A stretch of 64,000 nucleotides of DNA from Nereocystis luetkeana (taxonomy: Eukaryota; Sar; Phaeophyceae; Laminariales; Laminariaceae). The stretch covers positions 2,018,231 to 2,082,230 of the forward strand of contig JARUPZ010000013.1 of assembly GCA_031213475.1 (NCBI GenBank), written 5' to 3'. This document shows, one piece after another, positions 23,616 to 36,300 of the stretch. A program made the position numbers and the translations under genes. Position 1 is the stretch's first letter. Each line of letters opens with the position of its first letter. Below the pieces are notes generated by a model. That model made no database searches. It was not told the origin of the DNA and saw only the letters and a program-made list of their open reading frames with translations.

Positions 23616-23720
23616 TCGCGGGGGACGATAGTAAATAGGACCAAATATGGTGAGTAAAAATAGGGAAATACGCAGTTTTTTGTGTGTGCCGTTGGTCCTA
23701 TTTACTATGGTCCCCCGTAA
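23616..23720. mobile_element. 105-bp MITE copy, opposite orientation
   Basis: The ends are TCGCGGGGGACGATAG and CTATGGTCCCCCGTAA. The interior is the reverse complement of the other copies. TA flanks both ends, and the length is 105 bp. Confidence 0.86.
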
Positions 23721-23784
23721 TAATAGCTGTACTTAGTATAGGTCTAGTATACCACCATATTGTGTCGATTTACACCGCGTCTTA

Positions 23785-23873
23785 CCTTTTTGGGACTACA
23801 GTCGCGTTTCGAGGACAAATCAGTCAAGTTATGAGTATTTTGTCCCCAAAACGGGACTGCGGTCCTCAAAGGG
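23785..23873. mobile_element. Foldback element family 2
   Basis: CCTTTTTGGGACTACAGTCG and the mirrored CGGGACTGCGGTCCTCAAAGG core surround TTATGAGTATTTTGTCCCC. It is 89 bp. Confidence 0.6.
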
Positions 23874-24099
23874 CCAGTGAATATCTGGTAGGAACACCAA
23901 GTCACCCTCGTTGCCTCTGGCTGCTACAGGATAGACCACCGGCCATGCAGCTGTTTACATGTTACCCGCAAATATTTGAAAGGCTTATCAAGAGATCATG
24001 TTTATTACTCGCAAGAAAAAAGGTTTAACTGTTCGTATAGTTAACCTTGATCACTGGGTGCACCTCCTCAGCATTGGTTTCTTGACGTATACGTACTAG

Positions 24100-24676
24100 A
24101 TTTCGTCAATTATTTTTTTAAACATACTGTAGTCTGCTGTACCAACACACCATGAGCACTGACTGCTTATCGCCAGCCACACATAGCTCCTTTGTTTTCC
24201 CGTTTCTACATTTTAGACTTACGCCACCACTATATCACCACGAAGGACTACAGTATAAACTACTATTTTTGCACCCGTATCATATAATGAGCGATATTTC
24301 TTTTGTGTGACACACTTTATAGGGTTTGTTCATGTTTCCCTCGTCGATATCTGTCGAAGTTCGATATTTGGCATCTCGGACCTCACCCTCTCGCGCTTTC
24401 GGTGACTGACTAACTGACTGACTGCACCGGCAAACTTGGGAATCGGAACCTGGAAACTGTCGAAATGTGGAACACTGGAGCCTTTTTTTTTTTCACAAAG
24501 AAGGCAACTTTGTGCTGCTCGCCAATTCCGCGAGCTACTTTCGTACGAATTAACTGACTTGTGGGACACGAAAATGTCGGTAGTCATGTTTGAATCCAGG
24601 AACTGTACAGCAGACACATGCTAAGGTAGACTTGCCCCATTTTGTTTTTGGGAGGTTCCTCGTTTGAGGAGCTCTA

Positions 24677-24741
<65 letters not shown>

Positions 24742-25770
24742 AGGGATACACAAAATCTGGTTTCAGACAATATCGAGGGTGAAATAGCTGATGAACAATC
24801 GCATGGCCAGGGGGTACCGATACTAGTGCTTTGTAAAATAAAAAAACAGCAGCTGTGAGATCGAGGACTTTGGTCGATCCTCATATTTGCGAGCTGTGCG
24901 TGATACTTCGATCGCGCTTACTAGGGGTTTTATTTGGCCTCATACAAGAAGTACAGTCCGTATATAAGGACGCCTGAAAAATAGTAGCTTTCCGACGATT
25001 GGATAAAGAAGCCCCGTCATTCAGAAAATATTTTCGCCGAAACAAAAAAAGTTTCAGAAACCCCTATCGTAGGACGCGTTCGCTACGATGTTTTTTTCGC
25101 AAAAGATCACGCGTTTTACGACAATGGTAGAGCGAGCACCTTTTGGCCGAAACATTGTTGGCATACGGGGGCCTCGAGTGAGGTTACCACCCGGCATTCG
25201 GCTTGTGTTGACACCGTAGTTTTCGCCGGCACCTATTTAGGCCAATGGGACATTTCTTCGGGTTAAGCGTACATCCTGTTCGTATTGCACAGTACTTTTC
25301 ATAAGCACGGATTTTTCTTCGGGTTAAGCCTACACTTTTTAAAAAACCAAAAAGTCGGTTTTGACTCACCAATAGTGTGGAGCTCCTCAAACGAGGAGCT
25401 TCAGAAGGCAATAGATAATAGGTGCCATTAATGTCCCCCTTACCGTAGCAGGAGTGCGCTCTGATCAACCTTACGCTGTAGTGGAAGCTAGCCAGTTGCG
25501 GTACAGGAACTGACGCGGGCTACAGCAGGGGTGGCAATACAGTTTTCTGAGGCTCCTCACTCGGCTCAATCGATTATTTTCAAGAAAAAGTTGTAAGGCA
25601 CTGGTACTGTGAGCCTCGTACTGTAAGCCCAATAAACAATTACAGAACGGGCTTGCAAATAGTGATGTACAATACTCATCGGCTGTGCGATGACATTGGG
25701 TACATATCCTCCTCGGTTGAGCAGCCTATACTATAACCAAGTAAAACACCTGCGGTATAGCACGGCTCAT
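24100..25770. other. No gene seen
   Basis: Apart from the (AT)n tract this stretch has only short frames without recognisable domains. A segment at 24855-24925 (GAGCTGTGCGTGATACTTCG) is repeated at 58005-58075. Confidence 0.5.
24681..24738 (+). repeat. (AT)n microsatellite, ~58 bp
   Basis: Perfect AT dinucleotide run. Confidence 0.95.
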
Positions 25771-25774
25771 CTAT

Positions 25775-26045
25775 CTTATACTGGGATATACATACTGGTA
25801 CTTTGTATATTCATTATACATACATCGTATATACATTATATATGCATCGCATCTACACTATATGAATATATACTTCGTATCAACACATTTTATATACTTC
25901 GTTCGTATATACCTGGTACAATATATGTACTTCGTACATACATCGATTGCCAGGTATATATACATATGTCGTATATGCATTATGATGTGTATACTTCGTA
26001 TATACATTGTACGAGGGGTGTAGTAAGGATATATAATGTATTTAC
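25775..26045 (+). repeat. AT-rich minisatellite TATACTTCGTATATACAT
   Basis: Degenerate units of ~18-20 bp with (C)TTCGTATATACAT words and one TACCTGGTA motif at 25910. Confidence 0.7.
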
Positions 26046-27197
26046 GAAGTGTACATAGTTTGCCGCCGCCTATCATATGGTACCGTTATACACACAACTC
26101 CTTGCCTTGCGTTTTCATCCCCTGTGTCCCCAGGCGTAAACGAAAACCCAGGCGTAAACGAAAAAAAAGTTTTTCCCGACACCTAACCATATACGTACCC
26201 ATTTGCGAGACCCAGACAGGGGGTATTCTCATCGTCGTGCATGGCCGGAGGCAGTCGTATGACCATAGTTTGTAAAACCGAGTAAACTACATCTACGTAC
26301 GACAAAAAAAAGAAATGGCTTTTCGTGCGTAACGTCGTCCAGAAGTCTCACCTCTCTGCACGGGTTTGTTCTTCATTTTGACCTTGGGAAGGAGTGCAGT
26401 CCGTTTTATCATTTTTGTCGAGCACCCCTGCCATACCCGTTCTACAGCAGAAACCCGGGATGCTTAAAATTTGGCCGGTGCTGTGTTCAGTCGTTTTTTT
26501 TTTGTCGTCGTGTTTTTCGTCGTGTTTTCCCCTCTACAAAAACGGAAGGGGTTGGCGGTTGACCGCTACGAGTATAGAACAGCCGCCTCGTTTTCGGGGG
26601 CAACTTTACTTGGAATTAGTGCGAGGAAATGTTTCCAGTACGTAGCCGAAGGGTTACTTCTTCTCACAGCTGTCAGATCATTTGTTTTTCTCTCAAAACC
26701 CATATTTTGCAAGCTTTGTGCGGCACTTCGATCAAAACGTTGTTCTCTGGGGTGGGTAGGTTTTTACAATGGCCTATAAACAAACTCTGACAGGTTTTGT
26801 TCGCAACGGAATAGCTTCCTGCGTGATATCAAGCAATACCTACCGCCGTGCTCGTACCTAGTGTACCTCGTACGTACCTGGTGCGTTTTTGGGCACCACC
26901 TACTTGGGAGTAGTGTACGTAGTAGGGGGCGGCCACTCGCAGCCGGGAGAGGTTTGAAACGATGCTCTTCCGTCGTCGACATATGCGAAGTCAACCATCT
27001 TCATGGTAGTCTCTACGACCTATTGACAGATGGTTGAGGTCCGATTAGTGCACTGTATATCGTACCATGTTCGTTGCCGTTGTCCCTGCTGCTTGTTTAT
27101 CAAATCGTTTTCTCAGAGCTGTTGAAAATCGTTGCCGTCGCTGTTAATCGTTATCGTTATCGGGTTTTTTTTTCTTCGTATGTGTCCTTGCGGCCAG

Positions 27198-27342
27198 GTT
27201 CTGGAAAGCATGTGCGGCGTCCTCGCGAGGCAGGACGACGGCAGCGAGGGGCTTCGAGCCATGGCCGCGGTCCTGCTGCGCACCCTCTTTGACGTGCGCT
27301 CGAATCTCTGGTCCCGCGTGCAGCCCCACACCAAAACCGCAG
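27198..27342 (+). CDS. Importin-5 exon 1 of those located
   Basis: Reads VLESMCGVLARQ... and then RAMAAVLLRTLFDV, matching the first HEAT repeats of IPO5 (human ARQMAAVLLRRLL). The acceptor is ggccag| after a T-rich tract; the donor is cgcag|gtgcaa. It starts in phase 0 and ends with one base over (phase 1). The open frame runs upstream of the acceptor, but those residues (MPSLLIVIVIGFFFL...) do not resemble the family. A separate 5' exon must therefore exist. Confidence 0.85.
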
Positions 27343-30300
27343 GTGCAAAAAATATACCCCAGACGTTACCAGCACCGGTTGGGTTGGGTTGGGTTGAGCT
27401 GGTCTGGGTCAGGTCAAGTAAAGTGGGGTTTGGTTGGGTTTGGTGCGGTTTGGTGGATGTCTTGGGTTGGGGTGGGGTGCGAGGGGGTTGGATGAAATAG
27501 GTTGAATGGGGTTGGGGTCGGGAAAGATGGGGTCGGGTGGATTGAGTTTGGGCAGGGTTGGGTTGAACTGGATGGGATGGGAGTGGGATGGTGTCGCGTC
27601 GGTTTGGTTGTGTTTGGAATTTTATGGTGTGCTGCGGTATGCTGCTCCTTTTAACGCTGCCAGAAATACAAAACGACAGGTTGGTCCGATTGTATTGTAT
27701 TTGATTGGGGGGGGTGGGGTGGGGGGTTTGGTTTGGTTGGGATGTATACACAAACGGTTCTTATGTTTCCGGACATGTTGGAACCTGGTGAAAAAACATC
27801 TTAATTTCTTTTCTTCGCGCCCTTTCTCTTCCTCCCTGATAAAAACGCCTCAGTCAAGGCCGCGCTCCTGGCCCGCCTGACCGATGAACCTGCCGCTCAC
27901 ATTCGGAGGAAACTAACCCACGCTGTCGGGCAGCTTGCCGGGGTTTCATCTAGGGAGGCAGAGGTGCGGACGAGGGTGCGAATGAAGGGGGCGCGAGGGT
28001 GAGAGGGGGAGGGCGGGGGGGGGCGAGAAGCGCTTGGAGCGCTTGTAGCAATGAAGATGAACGGACGGGAGGGGGGCGTGGGAGCGGGACGTAGAGACGA
28101 TGGCGAGTACTAGCGAAGGAGCGATGAAAAAGACAGCGGTCGCGCGGGAGAGAAAAACAGCGGTCGCGTGAGTTTCGTGGAGGGGGTAAGAGTGTTCGCC
28201 ATCTGCTGTATGTGCTCCACTCGGTGGAAGGCCACTCTGTGGTAGATCAACTCTCGTTGGTTGGAGTGCATGAGCGCTCTCGTTCTCCGCCCCACCCGCG
28301 AAAGCAACGTTGCGTAACATTTTAACATTGGCGGCTTTGCTTCCCCCTTACTATGTACCTGGCAGTTGTCAAAACAGGCCGAGAGCGCGCTTCATCTTTC
28401 GCCGGTTCATGATTTCCCCCCCGCCCCCTCTGTATATTATATATAGGTCGGGTCCGTGTCGGTTAGCAACGAGACTGTAAAACACGCCGCTCACTCCTTG
28501 AGTTAGACAACCAGGGTAACCCCCTTTTTTTGGCGGTCGGTCACAGCTGGTGGTCGAGCTATAGATCATTTGTGCGGGTTGGAGAACCTTTACTCCGCAC
28601 AAGGGGAATTATCACATCACGTGGTGTTTAGGGTAAGGCACCCACGAGGCAGTTACATAGTACTCCCATTGCTATCTCTGCAAATGGGTACACCGGAAAC
28701 TATATTTACTCATTGAAGCTGTCATCCATATGCTAGTCCGCCTCACAAGTGGTTATTAGTAGGATGCAGCCCACCCTTCATGCGACTCGCCGGACACCTC
28801 ACGGCGCTTCGCGCTTGGTGCGAGAAATGTCTGCCTGGTCGGTGAAAGCCCGACGTGCTCCGTCCCGGCATTGTAGGGATGCGAGGGTCTATGGTCATAC
28901 GACTACGACCAGGCATGATATCGAGTACACCCCACCCCCTCCCGCTCTCCGGTCCCCCCTTTCCCGACTTCTTGCACCCCCGCCGCTTTAGCGTCTGGTT
29001 TCGCGTGACGCTGCACCTCACACTTCGTTTGTTGTTGGTTTTGTGTTATATTTTTACGCGTTGCGCTCCTTTTCCTCGGCAGTAAGTGAGAAACTACTCT
29101 GGCGGTCGATTTCGCACCCCGCTAAAATACACCCCAGCTTTGATAGTGTGGTGTTTGCCGTTTTATGGTTTTGTCGTTTGTTGTTTTTTTTGTGTTTGGT
29201 GTTGTTCATTATTATTCGTTGCTTGGCTATTTGCTGTTCCGCCGTTTCGCTGTTTTTAAATACGTTTTGTTCGTTATTCGCTGGGTGCTGTTGACTGTAC
29301 ATTTTGTGTTGCGCGTTGCGCGTCTTTCGGCAGTGGCCGGAGCTGATGGCGCTGACGGTGGCCCTGTGCAGCGCGGCGCAACCGTCCCCCGACTTGAAAG
29401 TCGTCGGGCTGGACCTCGTCAACATCCTGGCGGAGTTTTGCTGGCAGAGCCTGTCACCGCACCAGGCAGGTCTCCTACAGGCGAGTTGATGCGCGAGGAG
29501 GAGGAAGCGGAGGAAGAGGAGGAGAAGAATAAGGGGGAGGAGGAGGAGGAGGACGAGGACAGTAACAGGGATGGGAGAGGGGGGGGCAGGTTGGGGCGTA
29601 CTTATTTGTTACTTGGTTCAGTTATTTGAAGTTTGACCTCGCATCCCTTTCGAGACGGGGCACCGTTCCTACTCCTAATAGAGACACCTCCAACTGTGGG
29701 GCGCTCAATACGTTGTTTCCATATATTACGGCGAAACTTGTTGCTACAGTAATCTCATCACTTTTTCCTGCGTCGCCGCCTGTCACCATTCGTCTCCTAT
29801 TAATAGGATGGCCGTCGCTTTCTCGCTGCTATATAGTGTACCAAACTCCTCCATGCTAAATTCGTCTATTTTCCTCATCTTCTCTAACATGTCCCGTTCC
29901 TCCTTGCTCAGTTTATATTCTTCCACTTTGTGGGGTCTACTGTATTTCATCGCCCCAAGGGGACATCAGTGCATCTATTTTCTCCCCCTCCCGGCTGATG
30001 GGACGCTTCTTCATCCTTTCTGGCAGGTCCAGGTCCCCAACACGAAATCGCAGTTTCAGCGTCTTCGCGAGGTCCATTTTTGTTTTTGTTTTTTTTGGGC
30101 CGTGCAAATACGTTTTCATTCATATATTTTCTCGTAACCCCCCGCATACCTCTGCTAAGCGTTTCTCCGCTTTCACCTTATTTCTTAGCATCAGCCTTCC
30201 CCTTCTTTCTGCCCCTTCTTCTACTTCTATTTTGTACCTCTCAAAGTTCTCTATGGACAGCCTCTCTCCGTGATTTCCTCCCACACCTTTCCACACTTTT

Positions 30301-33300
30301 TGGACTACGCTATGCCATCTTATTACAGCTCGCCCTTTGGTTACTCCCCCCCAAACAGCTCTATCAGCTGTGGCTAGCAACTTTTTTATCGCCATGGGCT
30401 CACTTAGTGTTGTCAGTTCACCTTTCTCACGTCCCTATTTGTTCCAAGTGGGTGGGGGGGGGGATAAGAAAGGAAGACGGGAGCGGGGTGAGGAGGAGGC
30501 GTTTTTGGGCTTGGGGCTCGGTTTGATATTCGTTCGGGGTTTTGGTTTTCGACATTTTGGTTTAGGATTCGATTTTAGTTTTACGGTAGGTTTTGGTGTT
30601 CACTGGACGCGGCTGCGACTTCGGTTGTGCCGTTCGCCTCGGCTTCGTCTTCAGTGTACGAGTACGATTGTTTTGGCTGCGGTGTTAATTTTGGCTCGGT
30701 GCTGGTTTTGGTGTTAGGTTAGGTTATAGTTCAGTTTTGGTGGTGGGTGTGGTTTAGGTTTGTGTTATTACGTCTTTGGTTCTAAGATTGGTTTGTAATT
30801 GTTTTGGTTCTGGTTTCGGTTGTTTTTTTGGCTTTGATTTTGGTTTCGATTGATGTTTCGGTTAATATCTTGTGGGTTTGGTTTTCTGTTTCGGTCCTGG
30901 TTTCAGTTCTTGTTTAATATTTCTGTTTGCATGTTTCTTTTCTGTTCGCTTCCTTCGCCACCACCACCACCACCACCAGTGCCGCCGCTATTGCGAATAT
31001 TTTACATATCGCCATCACCATCGCCTTCGCGACCTTTAAATACACCTTTGAGTTTCCGTTCCCCTCTCAACCGCCTTTGCTACCACCATCACCACCACCA
31101 ACGCACCCAACACTGACAACGCCATCACCACCGCCACAATCACCAACACCAACACCAACGCCACCCCTACATCGCAACCATCACCACCACCAACACCACC
31201 ACCACAAAAACTAGCACCGCCACCAACACTACCAACTCCACAGTCCACACCGCCAACGCCAACTCAACACGAGCACCAACACCCACCACTACTCACACCA
31301 ACGCCGTCACCACCACCACCCCATCACAATCGTTATCGGCGCTATCGTCGATACCTACTTACAATTTCGTTCCTATTTTTGTCGTTTTTGTCTCTGAGGT
31401 ATCGGGTTCTTCATGCTATAATAAGAGCCCAATGAAAAATTAGGTACCCATCCCACATTGTCCAGCATGGACCTCAACGTTGATCACTCATAAGCATTTC
31501 CCGGAAGAAGAAAGCGGAAGGGGAGCTAAAAAAAGAAAACCCTACGCGCTAGAGTATGCGGTATACCTTGCATCCCTTCTGTAGCTACTTTCGGCTTCAT
31601 TCGTTTGACTCCTTTGAGACCTCAAGATAACGACCAAAGCGAGGATAACGACTGTGTTGCCAATTATCTAAGAGCAGGGTGAGGACCCAGAGGTGCGGGT
31701 GATACCATGTTGCGGCCGTGCCGCACGACTCCTTTCGTTGTCACTCGGACACCAATTATGTATCACATCCCCCAGTCACGCGGTGAGCACCGCTGCAGTC
31801 GTGTTTTTTTCTCGCCAATTTTTCCCTTCTGGCGTCCCCAGAAGGTTGACATCTACTGCATTGCACCCACCCCCCCCTATCTGTAGGTACTAGCCATTAT
31901 CATCGTCTCTAATCCATACCTCCCTTTTTTTGTGTCGTGACCTTTTTTGTATTGTGATACGGCAGATGTTTGATGGCTGTCTCGGGGACGCGGATGTTGG
32001 GGTGAGGGTGGCCGCGTTGAAGGCCGCTTGCTCCTTCTTCCAGGACGTCTACACTGCTGATGCCGGTGGGCGTTGTGGTGTTGATCGTGATGGTTTTGGA
32101 TAGGGTGTGGGGGGAGGTGGGAAGGGGTAAGAGGTTGCTGTTGGTGTTGTTGGTGGTGTTCGTCTTGTGGTGGTGTGGGGGAAGGTGGGGAGGGGGAGGA
32201 GCTTGTTGGTGGTGGCGCTGATGGTGTGTCTTCGGAGCTGTCGTTTTGCCGGTTGTGCTTTTGGTGGTGGTTCCGGGGGGAGTGTTGTTTTTGGTGGTGG
32301 TGGTGTTGGAGATGTCGGTGGTGCTGGTATGAGTGTTGGTGGTGGTGTTGGTATGGATGCTGTTGGTGGTGATGCTGTTGGTTGTGTCGGTGTTGGTGCT
32401 AGTGGTGGTGGTGATGTTGGTATTGGTGTTGGTGTGTGTTGTTCAGTAGTTGCTATTGTTGTTGTTGTCGCTGTGGTGTCGCCTTGCCAACACAGTAGCG
32501 CCGCAAGTCCTCGACCCGACTCGCTAATAATCCACAAGAGCCCCCCCCCTTGATGGCAGTAGAATTGCGAGTAAAACACCCCCCCCCCCCCCCTCTGGTG
32601 GTAAAGTCGTTTTAAAAAAATGCCTCAAATAGTGAACCCTTACCCTTGGCTTCGCCAATCGCCGGGCGATCCTTCATGCCGTGCATTACCGGTTTTTATC
32701 CGTGTGTGTTTCGTGTTGCCGCGCCAACACCACGCCGCGCTACCCAACACCCCGCCGCGCTACCGCCGCTCGCAGGTCCATCGACGACTCGGCCAGAGTC
32801 TTCCCTGGTGCTGAAGATGATGTCCGTCTTGGAGGTAAACCGCCAAGGGTTGTATGTTCCTTGGTCTTGTTGCGATTAGCTCATTCGGGTGTTTTGGGAA
32901 TAATGTGGTTGAAATCATTTCGATGGGGTTTCATCTCCTATTTATATAGACGATCCCAACCCACGCATGTTAACGATCTTCCGAGGGTTGCCGCAAAAAG
33001 TGGCCAGAATGGCATTTTGAACTAATTTACTTGGATTGGGTTTGACTCTTAGGATGTTTCCATGGGTTGGGGTCATTTTCTATAGGAAACAGAACAAGAA
33101 ACCCAACCAAATTGATTCCGACTAAATTGTCCGCGAATACCATAGTGCCGTGCTGCAAGGGGGGTGTTCGGTAGGGAGCGTACCAAAGTACACCGAAGAT
33201 ATTGTCTCGGTAAATCCACCGAAGGCTTCGCTGAGCTTCGGTACGGCCTCAATACCCTACCGAGCGCTATGGCGAGGTTCGGCACGAACTCAATACCGGT

Positions 33301-36300
33301 GCCCGACCCTTCGGTGTAGCCCTGGTACGCCCACCAAAGATACCCGTGGTACCGGTATAACCTACATACCGAAGTTACCCTTAGAATCGTGTGTTTTTGG
33401 CTTCGAACCGCATCACTATCCGCGATGGCATGGTAAACTTATCGAAATGAGGATGGTAATGATGAGTTGTTTTGGCAGGGGGACGTAGTAATCTTAACCA
33501 AAATGGTGTGTAAACATACGGTGGATACATGATTCTTGTGTCCATCGCGGTTTCTGATCGCAACGCTAGCCCCCCCCCCGTGTTGATGCTGTCATCCTCA
33601 TACATGTCCGCCTCACGAGCGATTCTATGTAGGAGGCAGCTCACCCTTCATGCGAGTCGCCGGACACCTCACGGCGCTTCGCGGTTGGTGCAAGCAATCA
33701 ATATTTGCCTGATAAGTGAAAACCCGACGTGCTCCGTCACGGCATTGGTTGCAAGGGTCTATGGTATTACGACTAAGGCCGTGAATGGTATTGAGTACAC
33801 CCCCCCAGTACTCATACCACTGCGGCCATGCATGAGATCGAGTACATGTCTCCTATCGAGTACAACCCACCCCCCCCGGTACTGGTGGGATTGTTGCTGG
33901 AAATGAACATGCAATGAGTATAATGTTTTTTTTTCTTTCCGGGAACGAAAATGTAATGAGGTGCAACACGGTAGTGATCCCTCTATAGTGCCGGTTGAGT
34001 AGTGATTGATGTGCCGGCTGCCCGCTATAGTGCCTGTGAAGTCGCTTGGCACAAGTGAGATTAACCGGTGCGCCAGCGTGCTGAGAGAGTGGTGCCGGTT
34101 GCCGCTAATGTACAGCGCCGGTATTGTTAGCTGGCGTACACCGGTCACGGTGCAGGGACCGCAGCGCTGTAGGGAGAAAAAAAAACGCTCGGCATGAAGT
34201 TGTAGTAAGGAGTTGGTGTGGACCATCAACGATTTTGGTCCTAGCAGGGCTAACGGCGAGGTTGTAATCAGTTCCGGAAAACCGACAGAGAGTTCCGCCT
34301 CACCGTCAAGCAAGCATAACTTGGCTTCCGAAGCACGCCCCCTCCCCTCCCAGCGTGGGGGAGCGGAGTCACGGCAAGATCAGGGGAGAGGGGCGGGGGT
34401 GGGGGTCAGGGTGTAGAATGAAGGTCGGGGCGGGGTAGGGGAAGGAGCTGGGGGTGGGGGGCAGTAGGGGCGGGGGTGGGGGGCGTTGCGGGGGTGGCAG
34501 GGCAGGGGGGTGGGGGTCGACATGGTGCAGGGGAGAAAGGCGGGAATGATGTAGTGGAGGTGGACGTGGGGTAGGATAGGGTAGAGGGGTGGGGGTACGG
34601 GTGGGAGGTGGGGTGTGGTAGGGGTAGGGCTCGAGCCGGGAGTGGCGGTCGAGGTCATGGGCGGGGGTGCCTGCGGGGCACATGGGGAGAGGCTGGAGGC
34701 GCCGTGATTTTGTGTTGTTTGTCTCGCGTGGCCGGCCAGACAGGTGTCGGTCTGTCCCCAGAGATCGCGGCGGGGAGGAGCCACTCGCATCGCTTCCTTT
34801 TCGACAGCGTGTGGCAGATGCCCAGACGACTTGGTGGATGTGTTTTGTCTTTCATTTCCCCGTTGAAGCTTCGTTCGTTCGTTTCGGTCATTTTTTATTT
34901 TGTCACTTTTTGTTGTGTTTGTTGGTATGTTTGTTGGTTTATTTTTTTGTTCGGTTTGCTCGACGTGCTCGTTTTTTCCACGATCGTTTTATTCCCGCGT
35001 CCATTTGTGTCGTGATTTCGTTCGTTCCTTTGTTCCATGCCGCCCCTCCCCTCCCCCGTCCCCCGCCTCACCCTGCCGCGGTGTGTCGATGATTGCGCCC
35101 ATCTCATCCGACGACGTTTTCCGGGGTCTCTGGTGACGCTCTCCCTTCCTCCCTCATCGTGGGCGGTGGCCACGGACCTACCCAGGTGACGGTCAACGCG
35201 GGAGACGAGGATGCGGCTAGGGATGCCCTGGAAGCGCTGAACGTCATAGCCGCGAAGCAGCCTCAGCTGCTGGCGGAAGGGGAGGGCTTGGACGTGACCG
35301 GGAAGGCGATGCTCTCTCTCGCGGCTAGTCCAGCTCTCGAGGTGTGAGCAGGTGGTGGTAGCGGTGGTGAGGTTTTTAGTTTTTGCGATTGGTTGCTTGT
35401 TCATTGTTCGTTTGTTAAGCTTTTCGCATATATTGTCTTTCGTACTTTTTTCGTATTTGGTGTCAGATAAAGATATACATTGCACGAGCCTCTAGTTTTT
35501 CAGCTCTTAGGATATTACAGACTCTTCCCCTTACCCCCAACCTCAAGCGCAACGGGATTTGGTCGAGTCGAGCCCCACATCAGTCGCTGTGCACATGCCA
35601 CCTCCATGCGTTAGCTTGGACGGGTAGATCTGTGTCTTTAGGCAGGAGGCGCGGTTCCTTCGTACAGGTAGCTTTAGATGGTGTCTCGAAGTGAAAAATC
35701 GGGCCTGCCTACGAGTACCAGCTACTGCCCATCAAAACGGGACGGGCACTGCACTATCCACTAATCAAAGCGGGCACCGCGCTTGGCTGAAGAGCGTTGG
35801 ACCGTTCCACGGATCGATACTGGGTCAAAATCATAAGTTGTGTGATGGGTCTATTTCTTCATACCAGTCGAGTGGGTTTTTACCGATGCTCGCCCTTTTT
35901 TTTTTTTCTCTCGAACTTTGTAATTTCAACTTCCTCAGCTATCGACGAGAGAGCTGTCGCTGGAGTTCCTCACTAGCCTCTGTGAGAGTGCCCCGTCGGG
36001 TATGGGCGAGCGAGGGGTTCCAATCGTGCAGGCGGTGGTCAGCTTGACGATTCACATGATGGCCCAGCATGAAGGTGAGTTGGTGACGGTCGAGTTTGTA
36101 GCCGTCAAGTTTGTAGCGTCGAGTGAAACCGTCGAGCTCGTAAGCGTGGATTTTGTGTCCGTCAAGATAGCAGCCGCCGAGGTCGCAACCGACGAGTTTG
36201 TACAAATCGAATTTGAAATTGTCAAGTTTTTACGTTTCGAGGTGGTACCCGCGTTTGTAACCGTCAAAAGTATGGCCGTCGGGTTAGAAACCGTCGAAGG

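Noticed and set aside
25775..26045. Resemblance to loxP arms (ATAACTTCGTATA)
   Set aside because: Units read TATACTTCGTATA without the spacer and mirrored arm, so this is an AT-rich minisatellite.
34380..34790. Pro-rich minus-strand frame of 136 codons
   Set aside because: Complement of a G-rich low-complexity tract in importin intron 5.
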